From NCBI RefSeq assembly GCF_015840915.1, contig NZ_CP060398.1, positions 186,001-250,000 of the forward strand: a stretch of 64,000 nt of DNA, written 5' to 3'. Shown here piece by piece: positions 1 through 11,296 of this stretch (the stretch's first letter is position 1; every line of letters starts with the position of its first letter). The position numbers were made by a program, and so were the translations under genes. A model generated the notes under the pieces. That model did not search any database. It was not told the DNA's origin and saw only the letters and a list, made by a program, of their open reading frames with translations. Origin of the DNA: Synechococcus sp. CBW1002 (GTDB lineage: Bacteria > Cyanobacteriota > Cyanobacteriia > PCC-6307 > Cyanobiaceae).

Positions 1-1
1 C

Positions 2-1474
2 TCACTGCCCGCGGAGCTGGCGGTGCTGGTGGGGGTGGTGGAACCGGTGGAGGATGCCGGGGTGCCGGGCCTCTACAACAGCCTGGCCCTTGTGGAGCCG
101 GGCCAGTGGCGCTTCGTGGCCCGCAAACGGCTGCTGCCCACCTACGACGTCTTTGACGAGCAGCGCTATTTCCGCAGCGGCACCAGCGCCGCCGTGCTGG
201 AGCTGGTGCGCAGCGGCCGCCCGTGGCGCCTTGGGCTGACGATCTGCGAAGACCTCTGGGTGGACGAGCAGCTGCAGGGCCACCGCCTCGCCGGCGCGGA
301 TCCGATCGCGGCACTGCTGCCGCATCGGCTCGATCTGTTGCTCAACCTCTCGGCCTCCCCCTTCGGCCAGGAGAAGGTGGCCCTGCGGCAAACCCTGGCC
401 TCGCGCGCCGCCAGGCGCCTGGGCTGCCCGGTGGTGTACGTGAACCAGGTGGGCGGCAACGACGAACTGGTGTTCGACGGCGTCAGCTTCGTGGTGGATG
501 GCGAAGGGACGCTGGTGGCTCGCCTGCCCTGCGCCCGTGAAGCCCTCGGTTTCTGGGACGCCGCTCGCGACCAGGCCAGCGCCATCGCGCCGTTGCCCGA
601 GCGGCTGGAGCAGATCTTCCGCGTGCTGGTGCTGGGGGTGCGCGACTATGCCGGCAAGTGCGGCTTCCAGCGGGCGCTGCTGGGCCTGAGCGGCGGCATC
701 GATTCGGCCCTGGTGGCAGTGATCGCCGCCGCGGCCCTCGGCCCCGAGCAGGTGCGGGTGCTGCGGATGCCCTCCCCCTGGAGCTCCGCCGGGTCCCTCA
801 GCGACGCCACAGCCCTGATCGAACGGCTGCACCTGCCCAGCAGCACCCTGCCGATCGCTGCGCTGATGGACAGCTTCGACACGGTGCTGACCCCAGCGCT
901 GGGAGAAGCCCCCCGCGGGATCACGGCGGAGAACCTGCAATCCCGCATCCGCGGCACGCTGCTGATGGCCCTGGCCAACCAGGAGGGCCGGCTGCTGCTC
1001 TCCACCGGCAACAAATCCGAACTGGCGGTGGGCTATTGCACCCTCTACGGCGACATGAACGGCGGCCTGGCCGTGATCGGCGATCTCTACAAAAGCACCG
1101 TGTTTGCCCTGTGCGCCTGGCTGGACAGCCCCGCCGCAGGCCCCTGCCGCCGTGATCTGGGCCTGCCCGAGTGCGGCGAACTGGTGGGCAGGGCCATCCG
1201 CGACAAGCCCCCCAGCGCCGAGCTGCGGCCCGACCAGCGCGACAGCGACTCCCTGCCGGACTACGCCGTGCTCGATCCGCTGCTGAAGGCCTACATCGAG
1301 GAGCTGCGCACCCCCGAGCAGCTGATCGCTGCCGGCACCGATGCCGCCCTGGCCGAACGGGTGCATCGGCTGCTGCGTCTGGCCGAATTCAAGCGGCGCC
1401 AGGCTGCACCACTGCTGAAAGTGAGCGCTCGGGCCTTCGGCAGCGGTTGGCGGATGCCGATCGCCGCACGCTGA
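2..1474 (+). CDS. nadE: Glutamine-dependent NAD+ synthetase (5'-truncated by window edge)
   Basis: Makes NAD+ from nicotinic acid adenine dinucleotide, using ammonia released from glutamine. The frame is open from base 2, so the start and the beginning of the glutaminase domain lie outside the window. The nitrilase-type glutaminase part shows the catalytic Lys in RKRLLPTYD (Lys codon 125-127) and the catalytic Cys in TICEDLW (Cys codon 245-247). The C-terminal synthetase domain has the pyrophosphate-binding loop LSGGIDS at 686-706, followed by STGNKSELAVGY and YGDMNGG. The next gene on the same strand is ald. Family assignment is secure; only the 5' end is missing. Confidence 0.95.
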   Translation, partial: SLPAELAVLVGVVEPVEDAGVPGLYNSLALVEPGQWRFVARKRLLPTYDVFDEQRYFRSGTSAAVLELVRSGRPWRLGLTICEDLWVDEQLQGHRLAGADPIAALLPHRLDLLLNLSASPFGQEKVALRQTLASRAARRLGCPVVYVNQVGGNDELVFDGVSFVVDGEGTLVARLPCAREALGFWDAARDQASAIAPLPERLEQIFRVLVLGVRDYAGKCGFQRALLGLSGGIDSALVAVIAAAALGPEQVRVLRMPSPWSSAGSLSDATALIERLHLPSSTLPIAALMDSFDTVLTPALGEAPRGITAENLQSRIRGTLLMALANQEGRLLLSTGNKSELAVGYCTLYGDMNGGLAVIGDLYKSTVFALCAWLDSPAAGPCRRDLGLPECGELVGRAIRDKPPSAELRPDQRDSDSLPDYAVLDPLLKAYIEELRTPEQLIAAGTDAALAERVHRLLRLAEFKRRQAAPLLKVSARAFGSGWRMPIAAR

Positions 1475-1541
1475 TCCCGTCACGAATGCGTGGCAGTTCC
1501 GCCCCGGCCCCGCCAATCTGGTGCAAGCCCTGCAGTGGTCC

Positions 1542-2681
1542 ATGACAGCACCCGGCCTGACGGCCCCGATGGCCAGCATCGGCGTGCCTACGGAAATCAA
1601 GCAGGACGAGCAGCGGGTGGCGCTCAGTCCTGATGGGGTGCGCGAGCTGGTGGGCCAGGGCATGGAGGTGCGGGTGCAGGAGGGCGCCGGGCTCGGCGCC
1701 GGCATCGCCGACGATGACTACGCCGCGGCCGGGGCCCTTCTGGTGAGCTGCGAGGACGCCTGGGGCGCCCATCTGGTGGTGAAGGTGAAAGAACCGCAAC
1801 CGGAGGAGTTTCGCTATCTGCGCAGCGACCTGGTGCTGTTCACCTACCTCCATCTGGCCGCCTATCCCGAGGTGGGCGAGGCCCTGCTGGAGGCCGGTAC
1901 CACCGCGGTGGCCTACGAAACCGTGCAGCTCGAAGACGGCAGCCTGCCGCTGCTGGCGCCCATGAGCGAGATCGCCGGGCGCATCGCCGCCCAGGTGGGC
2001 GCCCATCTGCTGGAAAAGCCCCACGGTGGCCGCGGCGTGCTGATCGGCGGCTGTACCGGCGTGCGGCCGGCGCGGGTGGTGGTGCTGGGGGCAGGAACGG
2101 TGGGCTGGCATGCGGCACGGCTGGCGGCGGCGATGGATGCGGAGGTGTTCCTGCTGGATCACTCGCCCCAGCGCCTGCGCCGGCTGGAGGCCGACCGCAA
2201 GGGCCGCCTGGTGAGCCTGGTAAGCAGCCGCGGCCTGATTGAGCGGTTGGTGCCGGGGGCGGACCTGCTGATCGGCGCCGTGCTCACCCCCGGCGGCCGG
2301 GCCCCCACCCTGGTGGAGGAAGACCTGGTCCAGCGCATGAAGGCCGGCTCGGTGATCGTGGACGTGGCGATCGATCAGGGGGGCTGCATTGCCACCAGCC
2401 GCGAGACCACCCACACCGAACCGGTGGTGACGATCCATGGCGTGCAGCACTACGCCGTGGGCAACATGCCCGGCGCGGTGCCTTTCACCTCCACCGAAGC
2501 CCTGGTGAGTGTCACCCTGCCCTACATCCTGGTGATGGCTGGCCGCGGGCTGGCCGAGGCGGTCACCGACCGGCCCGAGCTGCTCTCGGGTCTGAACACC
2601 GTCAATGGGGCCGTCTGCCATCCGGGAGTGGCCAAGGCCCTGGGGGTATCGCCGCGCCACCCGATGGCCTGTCTGCGCTGA
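1542..2681 (+). CDS. ald: Alanine dehydrogenase
   Basis: NAD-dependent interconversion of L-alanine with pyruvate and ammonium. The N-terminal half carries the family start GVPTEIKQDEQRVALSP (substrate-binding Arg), VVKVKEP (Lys) and FTYLHLAAYPE (His). A Rossmann domain follows with VVVLGAGTVGWHAAR, then IVDVAIDQGGC with the conserved Asp. Length (379 aa) fits the family. The frame is open from a GTG at 1521, but homology begins close to the ATG at 1569; ATG 1542 is a compromise and 1569 is possible. It lies 67 bp after nadE on the same strand. Identity secure, start uncertain by up to 16 codons. Confidence 0.93.
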   Translation: MTAPGLTAPMASIGVPTEIKQDEQRVALSPDGVRELVGQGMEVRVQEGAGLGAGIADDDYAAAGALLVSCEDAWGAHLVVKVKEPQPEEFRYLRSDLVLFTYLHLAAYPEVGEALLEAGTTAVAYETVQLEDGSLPLLAPMSEIAGRIAAQVGAHLLEKPHGGRGVLIGGCTGVRPARVVVLGAGTVGWHAARLAAAMDAEVFLLDHSPQRLRRLEADRKGRLVSLVSSRGLIERLVPGADLLIGAVLTPGGRAPTLVEEDLVQRMKAGSVIVDVAIDQGGCIATSRETTHTEPVVTIHGVQHYAVGNMPGAVPFTSTEALVSVTLPYILVMAGRGLAEAVTDRPELLSGLNTVNGAVCHPGVAKALGVSPRHPMACLR

Positions 2682-2688
2682 GCTCCGT

Positions 2689-3774
2689 TCAAGCGAGGCG
2701 CCCCAGGGGCCGGCGCAGGCTGGCAGGGTCGATCCCCTCCCGCAGAGCCAGCACCAGACCAGCCGCTTCGGCGTAGGTCGTCACCTCCAGCACCTCAAGG
2801 CCCAGCGCCGCCCCGTCGACCGCCAGCACACAGGGATTGCCCCGCACGGCGATCACCGGGACCCCCCGCTCCGCGCAGGCCAGAACAGCTTCCCCCCCCA
2901 GGGCCATCGCCGGCGCCACCACCGCACCGATGTCCGCGGCGCGGATCAGGCCGGCCGCCCTGGAGGCAGCCGGTTCGCTCACCAGATCGGGGGCCCGGCT
3001 CAGGCCCACCAGAACGCAGGGCAGGAAGGTGTGGCCCAGCTCCTCCGCCGCGGCCCGCGGATCAAGGCTGGGATCGAGGGGCAGCGGCGCCAGGGCCGGA
3101 GCGTGGGCGCAGGGGCAACCCAGATGACGACTGAGCAGATGGCTGATCACGGCCTCGGCACCGGCCAGCCCATCGACCCCCGCCCCCTGGCGGTAGGCCG
3201 CCAGGGCTTCACTCTCGGGCTCATCGGGGAAACGGGCCACCACGGCGATCGCCGTGGCCCCGGCCGCCACCAGCTGCTCTCCCGCCCGCAGCAGCAGATC
3301 CGGGTGCGCCAGGCTGCCCCAGCTGGCACCACTGGGGCCAAGCGACAGGCTCACCTGCAGCGGTGCCTCGGTGGTGCGCACCGGGCCGATCGCCAGGCCA
3401 AGGCTGGCGCGGCAGGCATCGGCCGCCTGCAGATGGCGCTGACACAGGGGCTCCTCGATGCCGGCATCCAGCAGCAGACCTACCCGCCGCGCCGGAACCG
3501 GCGCCAGGGCCAGCTCACCGGCAGCGAATCGATTCAGGCTCCAGCCCTCCACGTAGTGCAACCGTGGATCGCTCCAGTAGAGCGCCGCCGCGTTCATCAC
3601 GTTGGGATGGGTGATCAGGCAGCCACTGGCGGCGGCGAGCAGCCGGGCCGCCGGCAGGCCATCGCCCGCGTAGCCGCCCACGGCACAGCCCACGCCGGTG
3701 GGGATCACCAGAAGGGTGGGCAGCGGCGGCGCCGCACAGCCGCTCAACACGCCGGTTTGGTGCTCAACAGCCAA
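2689..3774 (-). CDS. DUF3326 family protein
   Basis: A 361-aa protein matching the cyanobacterial/plastid DUF3326 family from memory. Recognisable stretches are LLVIPTGVGCAVGGYAGD near the N-terminus, LITHPNVMNAAALYW, PSGASWGSLAHPDLLL, AIAVVARFPDE, GVDGLAGAEAVISHLL and FLPCVLVGLSRAPDL. No biochemical role is known to me. It is the last gene of a minus-strand cassette and overlaps the upstream 67-aa gene by 31 nt, which suggests translational coupling. No signal peptide or clear membrane segment is evident. The start is the ATG just before the family homology. Confidence 0.8.
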   Translation of the reverse strand: MAVEHQTGVLSGCAAPPLPTLLVIPTGVGCAVGGYAGDGLPAARLLAAASGCLITHPNVMNAAALYWSDPRLHYVEGWSLNRFAAGELALAPVPARRVGLLLDAGIEEPLCQRHLQAADACRASLGLAIGPVRTTEAPLQVSLSLGPSGASWGSLAHPDLLLRAGEQLVAAGATAIAVVARFPDEPESEALAAYRQGAGVDGLAGAEAVISHLLSRHLGCPCAHAPALAPLPLDPSLDPRAAAEELGHTFLPCVLVGLSRAPDLVSEPAASRAAGLIRAADIGAVVAPAMALGGEAVLACAERGVPVIAVRGNPCVLAVDGAALGLEVLEVTTYAEAAGLVLALREGIDPASLRRPLGRLA

Positions 3775-3947
3775 ACCCCTTCGACCCTCAGCCCCCGATC
3801 AGGATCCACCGCCGTGATCGCCCAGCGCAGGGGCTCGGCGCCGCCGGGTTGGTTGGCCAGGGCGGCCCGGATCTGTGGCAGCAGAGCACCGGGCGCGGGC
3901 TTCAGCCACAACTCCAGTGGCTCGAGGCGCATGGGCGCAGCACTCAC
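3744..3947 (-). CDS. Small conserved-looking hypothetical protein (67 aa)
   Basis: I do not recognise a family. The 67-aa product begins MSAAPMRLEPLELWLKP and contains ALANQPGGAEPLRWAITAVD and GLRVEGVWLL, like a compact alpha/beta domain. The case for a real gene rests on context. Its GTG start (3947) overlaps the stop of the upstream ferredoxin gene as GTGA (3944-3947), and its 3' end overlaps the DUF3326 start by 31 nt. That tight same-strand packing is typical of coupled genes. Confidence 0.6.
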   Translation of the reverse strand: MSAAPMRLEPLELWLKPAPGALLPQIRAALANQPGGAEPLRWAITAVDPDRGLRVEGVWLLSTKPAC

Positions 3948-4306
3948 TTCTGAAACTGACCGAACTGAAGCTCGTAGAGCGCATCTTCCTGGCCGGCGAG
4001 CAGATCGAGGTCACTGCGGGGGAATGACACACACAACAGGGCATAGCCCTGCTCCTGCAGTTCCATCTTCACCCCCATGGCATCGGGCTGGTGCACACGG
4101 CCGCTGCGGAGCAGGGCTGCACAGGTGGTGCACACCCCCGAACAGCAGGAACTGGGCAAGGGCACGCCCGCTGCTTCAGCCGCGGCCAGCACGGTCTGGT
4201 CGGATCGGCACGGAAAACTGTGTCGCGTGCCGTCGATCTCGGCGGTGACGCTGAAGCTGGAGGAATCGGACACGAGCGGGATCGGACGGTCAGGCGCGCA
4301 GCCCAT
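3944..4306 (-). CDS. Plant-type [2Fe-2S] ferredoxin domain protein
   Basis: A 120-aa soluble electron carrier. The cluster motif is visible: SSCCSGVCTTCAALL gives the Cys-x4-Cys-x2-Cys spacing, and the fourth Cys is in GYALLCVSFPRSDL. It has an N-terminal extension of about 18 residues before the ferredoxin fold (FSVTAEIDGTRHSFPCRSDQ). ATG 4306 overlaps the end of the upstream oxygenase-like gene by 17 nt; a GTG 11 codons further in (at SDSSSF) is an alternative start. The neighbours suggest a dedicated electron donor for the adjacent oxygenase or DUF3326 protein rather than photosynthetic PetF; that role is inference. Confidence 0.85.
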   Translation of the reverse strand: MGCAPDRPIPLVSDSSSFSVTAEIDGTRHSFPCRSDQTVLAAAEAAGVPLPSSCCSGVCTTCAALLRSGRVHQPDAMGVKMELQEQGYALLCVSFPRSDLDLLAGQEDALYELQFGQFQK

Positions 4307-5087
4307 CTTCCCCGATGGCCTGCCACTGGCTGGGATGGGGCGCCAGGTACTCCGGCGGCCTGGAGCCAGGCGCGGCGGGCGGTGCGGTGAGCACAAAATC
4401 AAGACTGATCGAAAAGCGGTGATCGTCGGGCTCGTGGTTCTCCAGCACGGCGTGATCCAGGCAGGAGGGGAACAGCAGCAGCAGACCGGCTCGCGGCGCC
4501 ACATCCAGCCAGGCCGCATTGAAGGGAGAGGCGACGCCGATCGGGCCGCCATGGCCCACCGCCAGGCCGGGCACCAACTCGTTCACCTGGCGGACCGGGA
4601 AGAGACGCAGACAGCCATGCCGGCCACTGCCATCGCCATTGAGGTAATACACAGCACTGAGGTGTGCATTGGGATGGTGATGGCGGCCCACCACCTGCCC
4701 GGTCTCGCTCACCACCGGCCAACAGCGCTGCAGATGCAGCGCCACCGCGGAATCGCAGAAGCCCAGGGCGCCGAGGTAGGTCTGGGCATGGGCTGCGATC
4801 TCCGCCACCAGCGGCGCAAAGACCGGGTGGCGGTGCAACTGCCACACCCCATTGAGGTCTCCGGTCCAGGCGCAGCCGGGATCGGGGTTGGAGGCAGACT
4901 CACCGCGCAGCTCACAGATCGCCTGAATCTGCAGAGCCGTGTCGAGCGGATCGACCGCTCGCTGCACCTGACCGAGCGCCGTGGGGAAGAGGGCTTGGAT
5001 CTCCAGGCCTCCCAGTGGGGTCGCCCCATGTTGTGGGGATCCAGCATGAGGGCCAGATCCTGAAGCCACACCACCGTGCTCCCTCAT
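4290..5087 (-). CDS. Putative 2OG-Fe(II) oxygenase (TIGR02466-like)
   Basis: A 265-aa protein resembling the TIGR02466 group of double-stranded beta-helix proteins, related to 2-oxoglutarate/Fe(II) dioxygenases. Visible features are GRHHHPNAHLSAVYYLNGDG, whose His/Asn cluster is a plausible metal-site strand, and LFPSCLDHAVLENHEPDDH followed by RFSISLDFVL, whose distal His and Arg are plausible metal and 2OG ligands. The frame is open upstream to 5183, but ATG 5087 precedes the first family-like sequence. It is the first gene of the cassette with ferredoxin, the 67-aa protein and DUF3326. Substrate unknown. Confidence 0.72.
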   Translation of the reverse strand: MREHGGVASGSGPHAGSPQHGATPLGGLEIQALFPTALGQVQRAVDPLDTALQIQAICELRGESASNPDPGCAWTGDLNGVWQLHRHPVFAPLVAEIAAHAQTYLGALGFCDSAVALHLQRCWPVVSETGQVVGRHHHPNAHLSAVYYLNGDGSGRHGCLRLFPVRQVNELVPGLAVGHGGPIGVASPFNAAWLDVAPRAGLLLLFPSCLDHAVLENHEPDDHRFSISLDFVLTAPPAAPGSRPPEYLAPHPSQWQAIGEDGLRA

Positions 5088-5185
5088 CAACGAGACCTGT
5101 CGCACACGCCTGGATCCTGCCAAGCCCCACGTTCGGGCTGCAAACAGACGGGCACAGAAAGCCTCCGGGCACAAAAACATCACTC

Positions 5186-5215
5186 AAAAAGCCGTTCCCG
5201 GGATTCGGAAACGGC
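5186..5215 (-). terminator. Rho-independent terminator of the atp operon
   Basis: On the minus strand a 9-bp stem (GCCGTTTCC with GGGAACGGC, one G-T pair) and a 7-nt loop are followed by five T residues. It lies about 100 nt past the atpG stop, as expected for the operon end. Confidence 0.75.
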
Positions 5216-5317
5216 CATCTGAACAGCAGTTGCGGGACAACGAATGCTGGCCTGCAGGTGCCAAAGAGCCGAGAGAAGATCTCCGCTCAGAAGGCAACTG
5301 ATCTGGCCGTCAACAGA

Positions 5318-6271
5318 TCAGGCCATCGCCACGGAGCCACCGACCACCTCGAGGATCTCCTGGGTGATCGCCGCCTGGCGGGCTTTGTTGTAGTCCAGCG
5401 TCAGGCTCTTGGCGAGGGCCTTGGCGTTGTCGCTGGCGTTGTTCATGGCCGTCATCCGGCTGGCCAGCTCAGACGCCGCCGCCTCCTGCAGGGAGCGGAG
5501 CAACTGATTCTCCAGATACAGAGGCAGCAGGGCATTGAGCAGCTGCTCCGGGCTCTGGTCGAAGACGATGTCCGAGGGGATCTCGGGCTGATCGTTGGCA
5601 ACACCGCCGGCATCCACAGCCACGGTCAGGCGACCCTCGCGGGTGGTGAGACGGAAGATCTCGTCCTCGGGGGTGGCGATTCCCTGGGGATCCAGTGGCA
5701 ACAGGGTCTGCACCACGGGCTTGGAACTGACCAGGTTGATGAACTTGGTGAAGATGATCTCGACCCTGTCGGTACTGGCAGAGAGAAACTCAGCCAGTAC
5801 TTCAGTTGCGATACCACCGGCTTCGCTGGCGTTGGGAACCTGCTCGAGACCGGTGAAGGTGGCCCGGATCGGGTAACTGCGATTCTGGAAATAGGTGATC
5901 GCCTTACGGCCGATCAACACCAGATCCACGCTGTAACCCTGCTGCTTGAGCTCAGCGAAGCGTTGCTCGGTGCGCTTGATGATGTTGGCGTTGTAGCCAC
6001 CGCAGAGACCACGATCGCCCGTCACAGACAACAGCGTGATCGTACGCAGATCGCGGGATTCGAGCAGGGGCGAATCGGCATCCTCGAAGCGCATGCGCGA
6101 CTGAAGATTCTCCAGCACCCGTGCCAGGCGATCGGCAAACGGACGGCTTCGCAACACCTGCTCCTGAGCGCGCCGCACTTTGGCGGCCGCCACGAGACGC
6201 ATGGCCTCGGTGATCTTGCGCGTGTTCTTGACCGAACTGATGCGGTCGCGGATTTCCTTGAGATTAGCCAT
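5318..6271 (-). CDS. atpG: ATP synthase gamma subunit
   Basis: Central rotor stalk of F1 (called atpC in some cyanobacterial nomenclature). The 317-aa protein starts [20 protein letters not shown] and ends [20 protein letters not shown], both hallmark helices of gamma. It carries the extra segment typical of cyanobacterial and plastid gamma, around [19 protein letters not shown], without a plant-type redox Cys pair. The frame is open into atpA, but the ATG at 6271 matches the universal start. It is the last atp gene, 13 bp after atpA, and is followed by a hairpin terminator. Confidence 0.97.
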   Translation of the reverse strand: MANLKEIRDRISSVKNTRKITEAMRLVAAAKVRRAQEQVLRSRPFADRLARVLENLQSRMRFEDADSPLLESRDLRTITLLSVTGDRGLCGGYNANIIKRTEQRFAELKQQGYSVDLVLIGRKAITYFQNRSYPIRATFTGLEQVPNASEAGGIATEVLAEFLSASTDRVEIIFTKFINLVSSKPVVQTLLPLDPQGIATPEDEIFRLTTREGRLTVAVDAGGVANDQPEIPSDIVFDQSPEQLLNALLPLYLENQLLRSLQEAAASELASRMTAMNNASDNAKALAKSLTLDYNKARQAAITQEILEVVGGSVAMA

Positions 6272-6284
6272 CAGTACGCCCTCC

Positions 6285-7862
<1,578 letters not shown>

Positions 7863-8411
7863 CTAGCTCACCTTGGCCAGGGCCAGACCGAGGCGACGAA
7901 CCTGTCCGGACAGGCTGGCGTCGATCACCTGCGAACCGACACTGACGGTGAAGCCGCCGATCAGAGCGGGATCGACCTTCTGGACGACCTCAACCTGCTC
8001 GGTGGCCGCCACGGTTTTGATCCTGCTGGTGATCTGGGCCAGCTGCTCGGCAGCCAACGTGGTGGCCGAGGTGACCGTCGCCAGGGCGATCCCGTTCTGC
8101 TGGCGGTAGAGGTCGAGCAGACGCTCCAGCACTGCATCCAGAACTTCGATGCGCTGGCGATCAGCCAACAGCTTGAGAAGATTCAGAAAGGTGGGCGTCA
8201 CCTGCTCCGCGAACAGAGCCTGGAGGGCACCCTTCTTGGCTTCGATCTCGATGACCGGCGAGGTCAACGCCTGGCGCAGATCATCGGATTCATTCCAGAG
8301 CGCCAGGATCTGACGGGCCTGGTCCACAACCTGTTCCAGTTCGTTGTGGGCTTCCGCCACCTGCAGGAAGGCTTCTGCGTAGGGCGTGGTGATGGAGTTG
8401 AGCAGCGGCAT
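7863..8411 (-). CDS. atpH: ATP synthase delta subunit
   Basis: Peripheral-stalk subunit joining the b/b-prime stator to F1 (atpD in some cyanobacterial naming). The protein is 182 aa. The C-terminal signature ALIGGFTVSVGSQVIDASLSG is clear, and the N-terminal helical domain begins ITTPYAEAFLQVAEAHNELE. The start codon overlaps the atpF stop by 1 nt in a TGATG arrangement, which favours translational coupling. Confidence 0.96.
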   Translation of the reverse strand: MPLLNSITTPYAEAFLQVAEAHNELEQVVDQARQILALWNESDDLRQALTSPVIEIEAKKGALQALFAEQVTPTFLNLLKLLADRQRIEVLDAVLERLLDLYRQQNGIALATVTSATTLAAEQLAQITSRIKTVAATEQVEVVQKVDPALIGGFTVSVGSQVIDASLSGQVRRLGLALAKVS

Positions 8412-8935
8412 CAGGCGTTACCCATCGATTGGATGGCCTGCTCGATGAAACGGGCCTGGGCCTGGTCATCGAGCTTGCCAGGAAGGCTTGAGAGGGCCTT
8501 GTCAATGGCCAGCTGGGCGGCCTGGCGTCGCAGCAGGGTGGTGACCCTGGCCGCTTCGGACTCGAGATCATTGCTGGAGCTCTGCTTGATCCGCGCCATG
8601 TCCTCGATGGTGCGCTTCTCGATCTCGAGGCGGATCGACTGGGCACGCTCCTTGCCTTCAGCGCGGATCTGATCGGCCTTCTTCTGGGCCTGACCAAGAT
8701 CCTGCTGGGCCGTGGCAAGCGAGGCCGTGGCCTTGGCCAGGCGCTCCTCTGCGTCCTTGAGATCAGAAAGGATGAGGGCCCGACGGCGCTCAAGGATGCC
8801 ACCGAGGAAGCTGGGGAGGAACTTCCAGAGGCAGGCGATCACGATCGCCAGGTTGATGATGTTGGATTCGAAGATGTTGAAGTTGAGGCCGAAGCCTCCC
8901 TCCGAAGCCATCACCAGGGGAAGGGGAAGATTCAT
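8411..8935 (-). CDS. atpF: ATP synthase subunit b
   Basis: Membrane-anchored stator subunit, 174 aa. A single N-terminal transmembrane helix ([20 protein letters not shown]) is followed by a long charged coiled coil ([20 protein letters not shown] onward). It overlaps the b-prime gene by 4 nt upstream and atpH by 1 nt downstream. Having both b and b-prime is characteristic of phototrophs. Confidence 0.96.
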   Translation of the reverse strand: MNLPLPLVMASEGGFGLNFNIFESNIINLAIVIACLWKFLPSFLGGILERRRALILSDLKDAEERLAKATASLATAQQDLGQAQKKADQIRAEGKERAQSIRLEIEKRTIEDMARIKQSSSNDLESEAARVTTLLRRQAAQLAIDKALSSLPGKLDDQAQARFIEQAIQSMGNA

Positions 8936-9405
8936 TTGGTGGCAGCCAGCAGACGTTCGACGATCAGATCACCGAGTTGGTCGGCATCTCCCTGAAGCTG
9001 TGTCATGGCCGATTCCCGCTGGGAATCAATCTCACGACGCGCCTGTTCGCGCGATGCGTTGGCTTCGGCCGTCGCAGTGGCCAGGGCGTCACGATAGAGG
9101 CGATCGGATTCCTGTTCAGCGTCGAGGATCAGCTTCTGGGTGTGGAGACGGGCCTCCTTGAGCTGCTCCTTCAATTCAGTCTCCAGACGCTCCACCTGGG
9201 CCAGCTTCTGCTTGGCCTCGGCACGACTGGTACTGATGTAATCCTCTCGCTCTTCCACGACCCGACCGACCGGGCGGAAAAACAGGGCATTGAGAATGAA
9301 GGTGAGGACGACAATCTGCACTGCCATCAGCGGCAGAGTGGCGTCGAGGTCGAACAGACCTCCTTCGGGTGCACCTGCTTCGGCAAGCAGAAGCCAGCTG
9401 GTCAT
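8932..9405 (-). CDS. atpF': ATP synthase subunit b-prime
   Basis: Second, diverged stator b subunit, 157 aa (atpG in some cyanobacterial naming). It has an N-terminal membrane helix [20 protein letters not shown] and then [15 protein letters not shown] leading into a coiled coil rich in Glu, Gln and Lys. It heterodimerises with b in cyanobacteria and plastids. It lies between atpE and atpF and overlaps atpF by 4 nt. Confidence 0.95.
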   Translation of the reverse strand: MTSWLLLAEAGAPEGGLFDLDATLPLMAVQIVVLTFILNALFFRPVGRVVEEREDYISTSRAEAKQKLAQVERLETELKEQLKEARLHTQKLILDAEQESDRLYRDALATATAEANASREQARREIDSQRESAMTQLQGDADQLGDLIVERLLAATK

Positions 9406-9532
9406 GGGGCGGGAGTGGCGAGCGGACGTCCGGAGAAAAACCGGAGGGAGAACGCGGAGCGAACGGACAACGATGCGGACGAGGCCCAGGAAACCATCGG
9501 TTCCAGGGACCTCGGATCACATCCAGTTCCGA

Positions 9533-10683
<1,151 letters not shown>

Positions 10684-10770
10684 CTGGCTGGTGGGTTTCG
10701 GTGCCGCGCAGGCGGCGTTTCGGAAAACGACGGCGGAGCCGTCAGGCTTGAGCTAGTTCGGTCATGATCT

Positions 10771-11289
10771 TCAGCTGTCGAAGACAGCATTCAGAAGAAT
10801 GGCCGGCTTGTAGAGCAGAAAGCCGATCAGGGCAGGCAGCAACTGCAACTCGGGCAGGCGCGCCGCAGCGAGCACAAGCACCACAGGCACCAGAAGCTGA
10901 AACTTGCCCACAGACTTCGATCCGTTCCCGACTCGCTCAACACTGCGAGCAAGAAGCCGCAGGTAAAGCAAGCCGGCCATGGCGCCTACCAGCAGACTGC
11001 CGGCAGTGGCCAGATCAAAGCGGAGAGAGGTGATCACAACAGCCACTGCCGAAACGAGCAGCGTGGCCAGGATCAGGCGCTGCCGAAGCCGCGCGTAATC
11101 GTCCATCCCGTTGGAAGCCTTGGCCTCCGGGGCATCGGACGTGAGAACAGAGGCCTCGACACCGGCTGCGGGATGTCCCGGATCCGTGTCCTGAGGGACG
11201 GAGTCGTGAAGAGACACCGTCTCAGGGTGAGAATCCAGTGAGTCCTGCAAGCCCGCCGAAACTCTGTTATGGCGCGCGGAATCTATCAC
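10771..11289 (-). CDS. atpI: ATP synthase protein I (AtpI/Atp1-like)
   Basis: Assembly-type membrane protein encoded first in cyanobacterial atp operons. Hydrophobic segments are LILATLLVSAVAVVITSL, AGSLLVGAMAGLLYLRLLA, and the C-terminal LVPVVLVLAAARL and LLPALIGFLLYKPAILL. The first 61 residues from the GTG at 11289 are low in complexity and hydrophilic. An internal ATG at 11106 (MDDYARLRQRL) would give a more typical 111-aa protein, so the start is uncertain. It begins 7 nt after the methyltransferase stop, so the operon may receive read-through from that gene. Confidence 0.85.
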   Translation of the reverse strand: MIDSARHNRVSAGLQDSLDSHPETVSLHDSVPQDTDPGHPAAGVEASVLTSDAPEAKASNGMDDYARLRQRLILATLLVSAVAVVITSLRFDLATAGSLLVGAMAGLLYLRLLARSVERVGNGSKSVGKFQLLVPVVLVLAAARLPELQLLPALIGFLLYKPAILLNAVFDS

Positions 11290-11296
11290 GAGGGCC

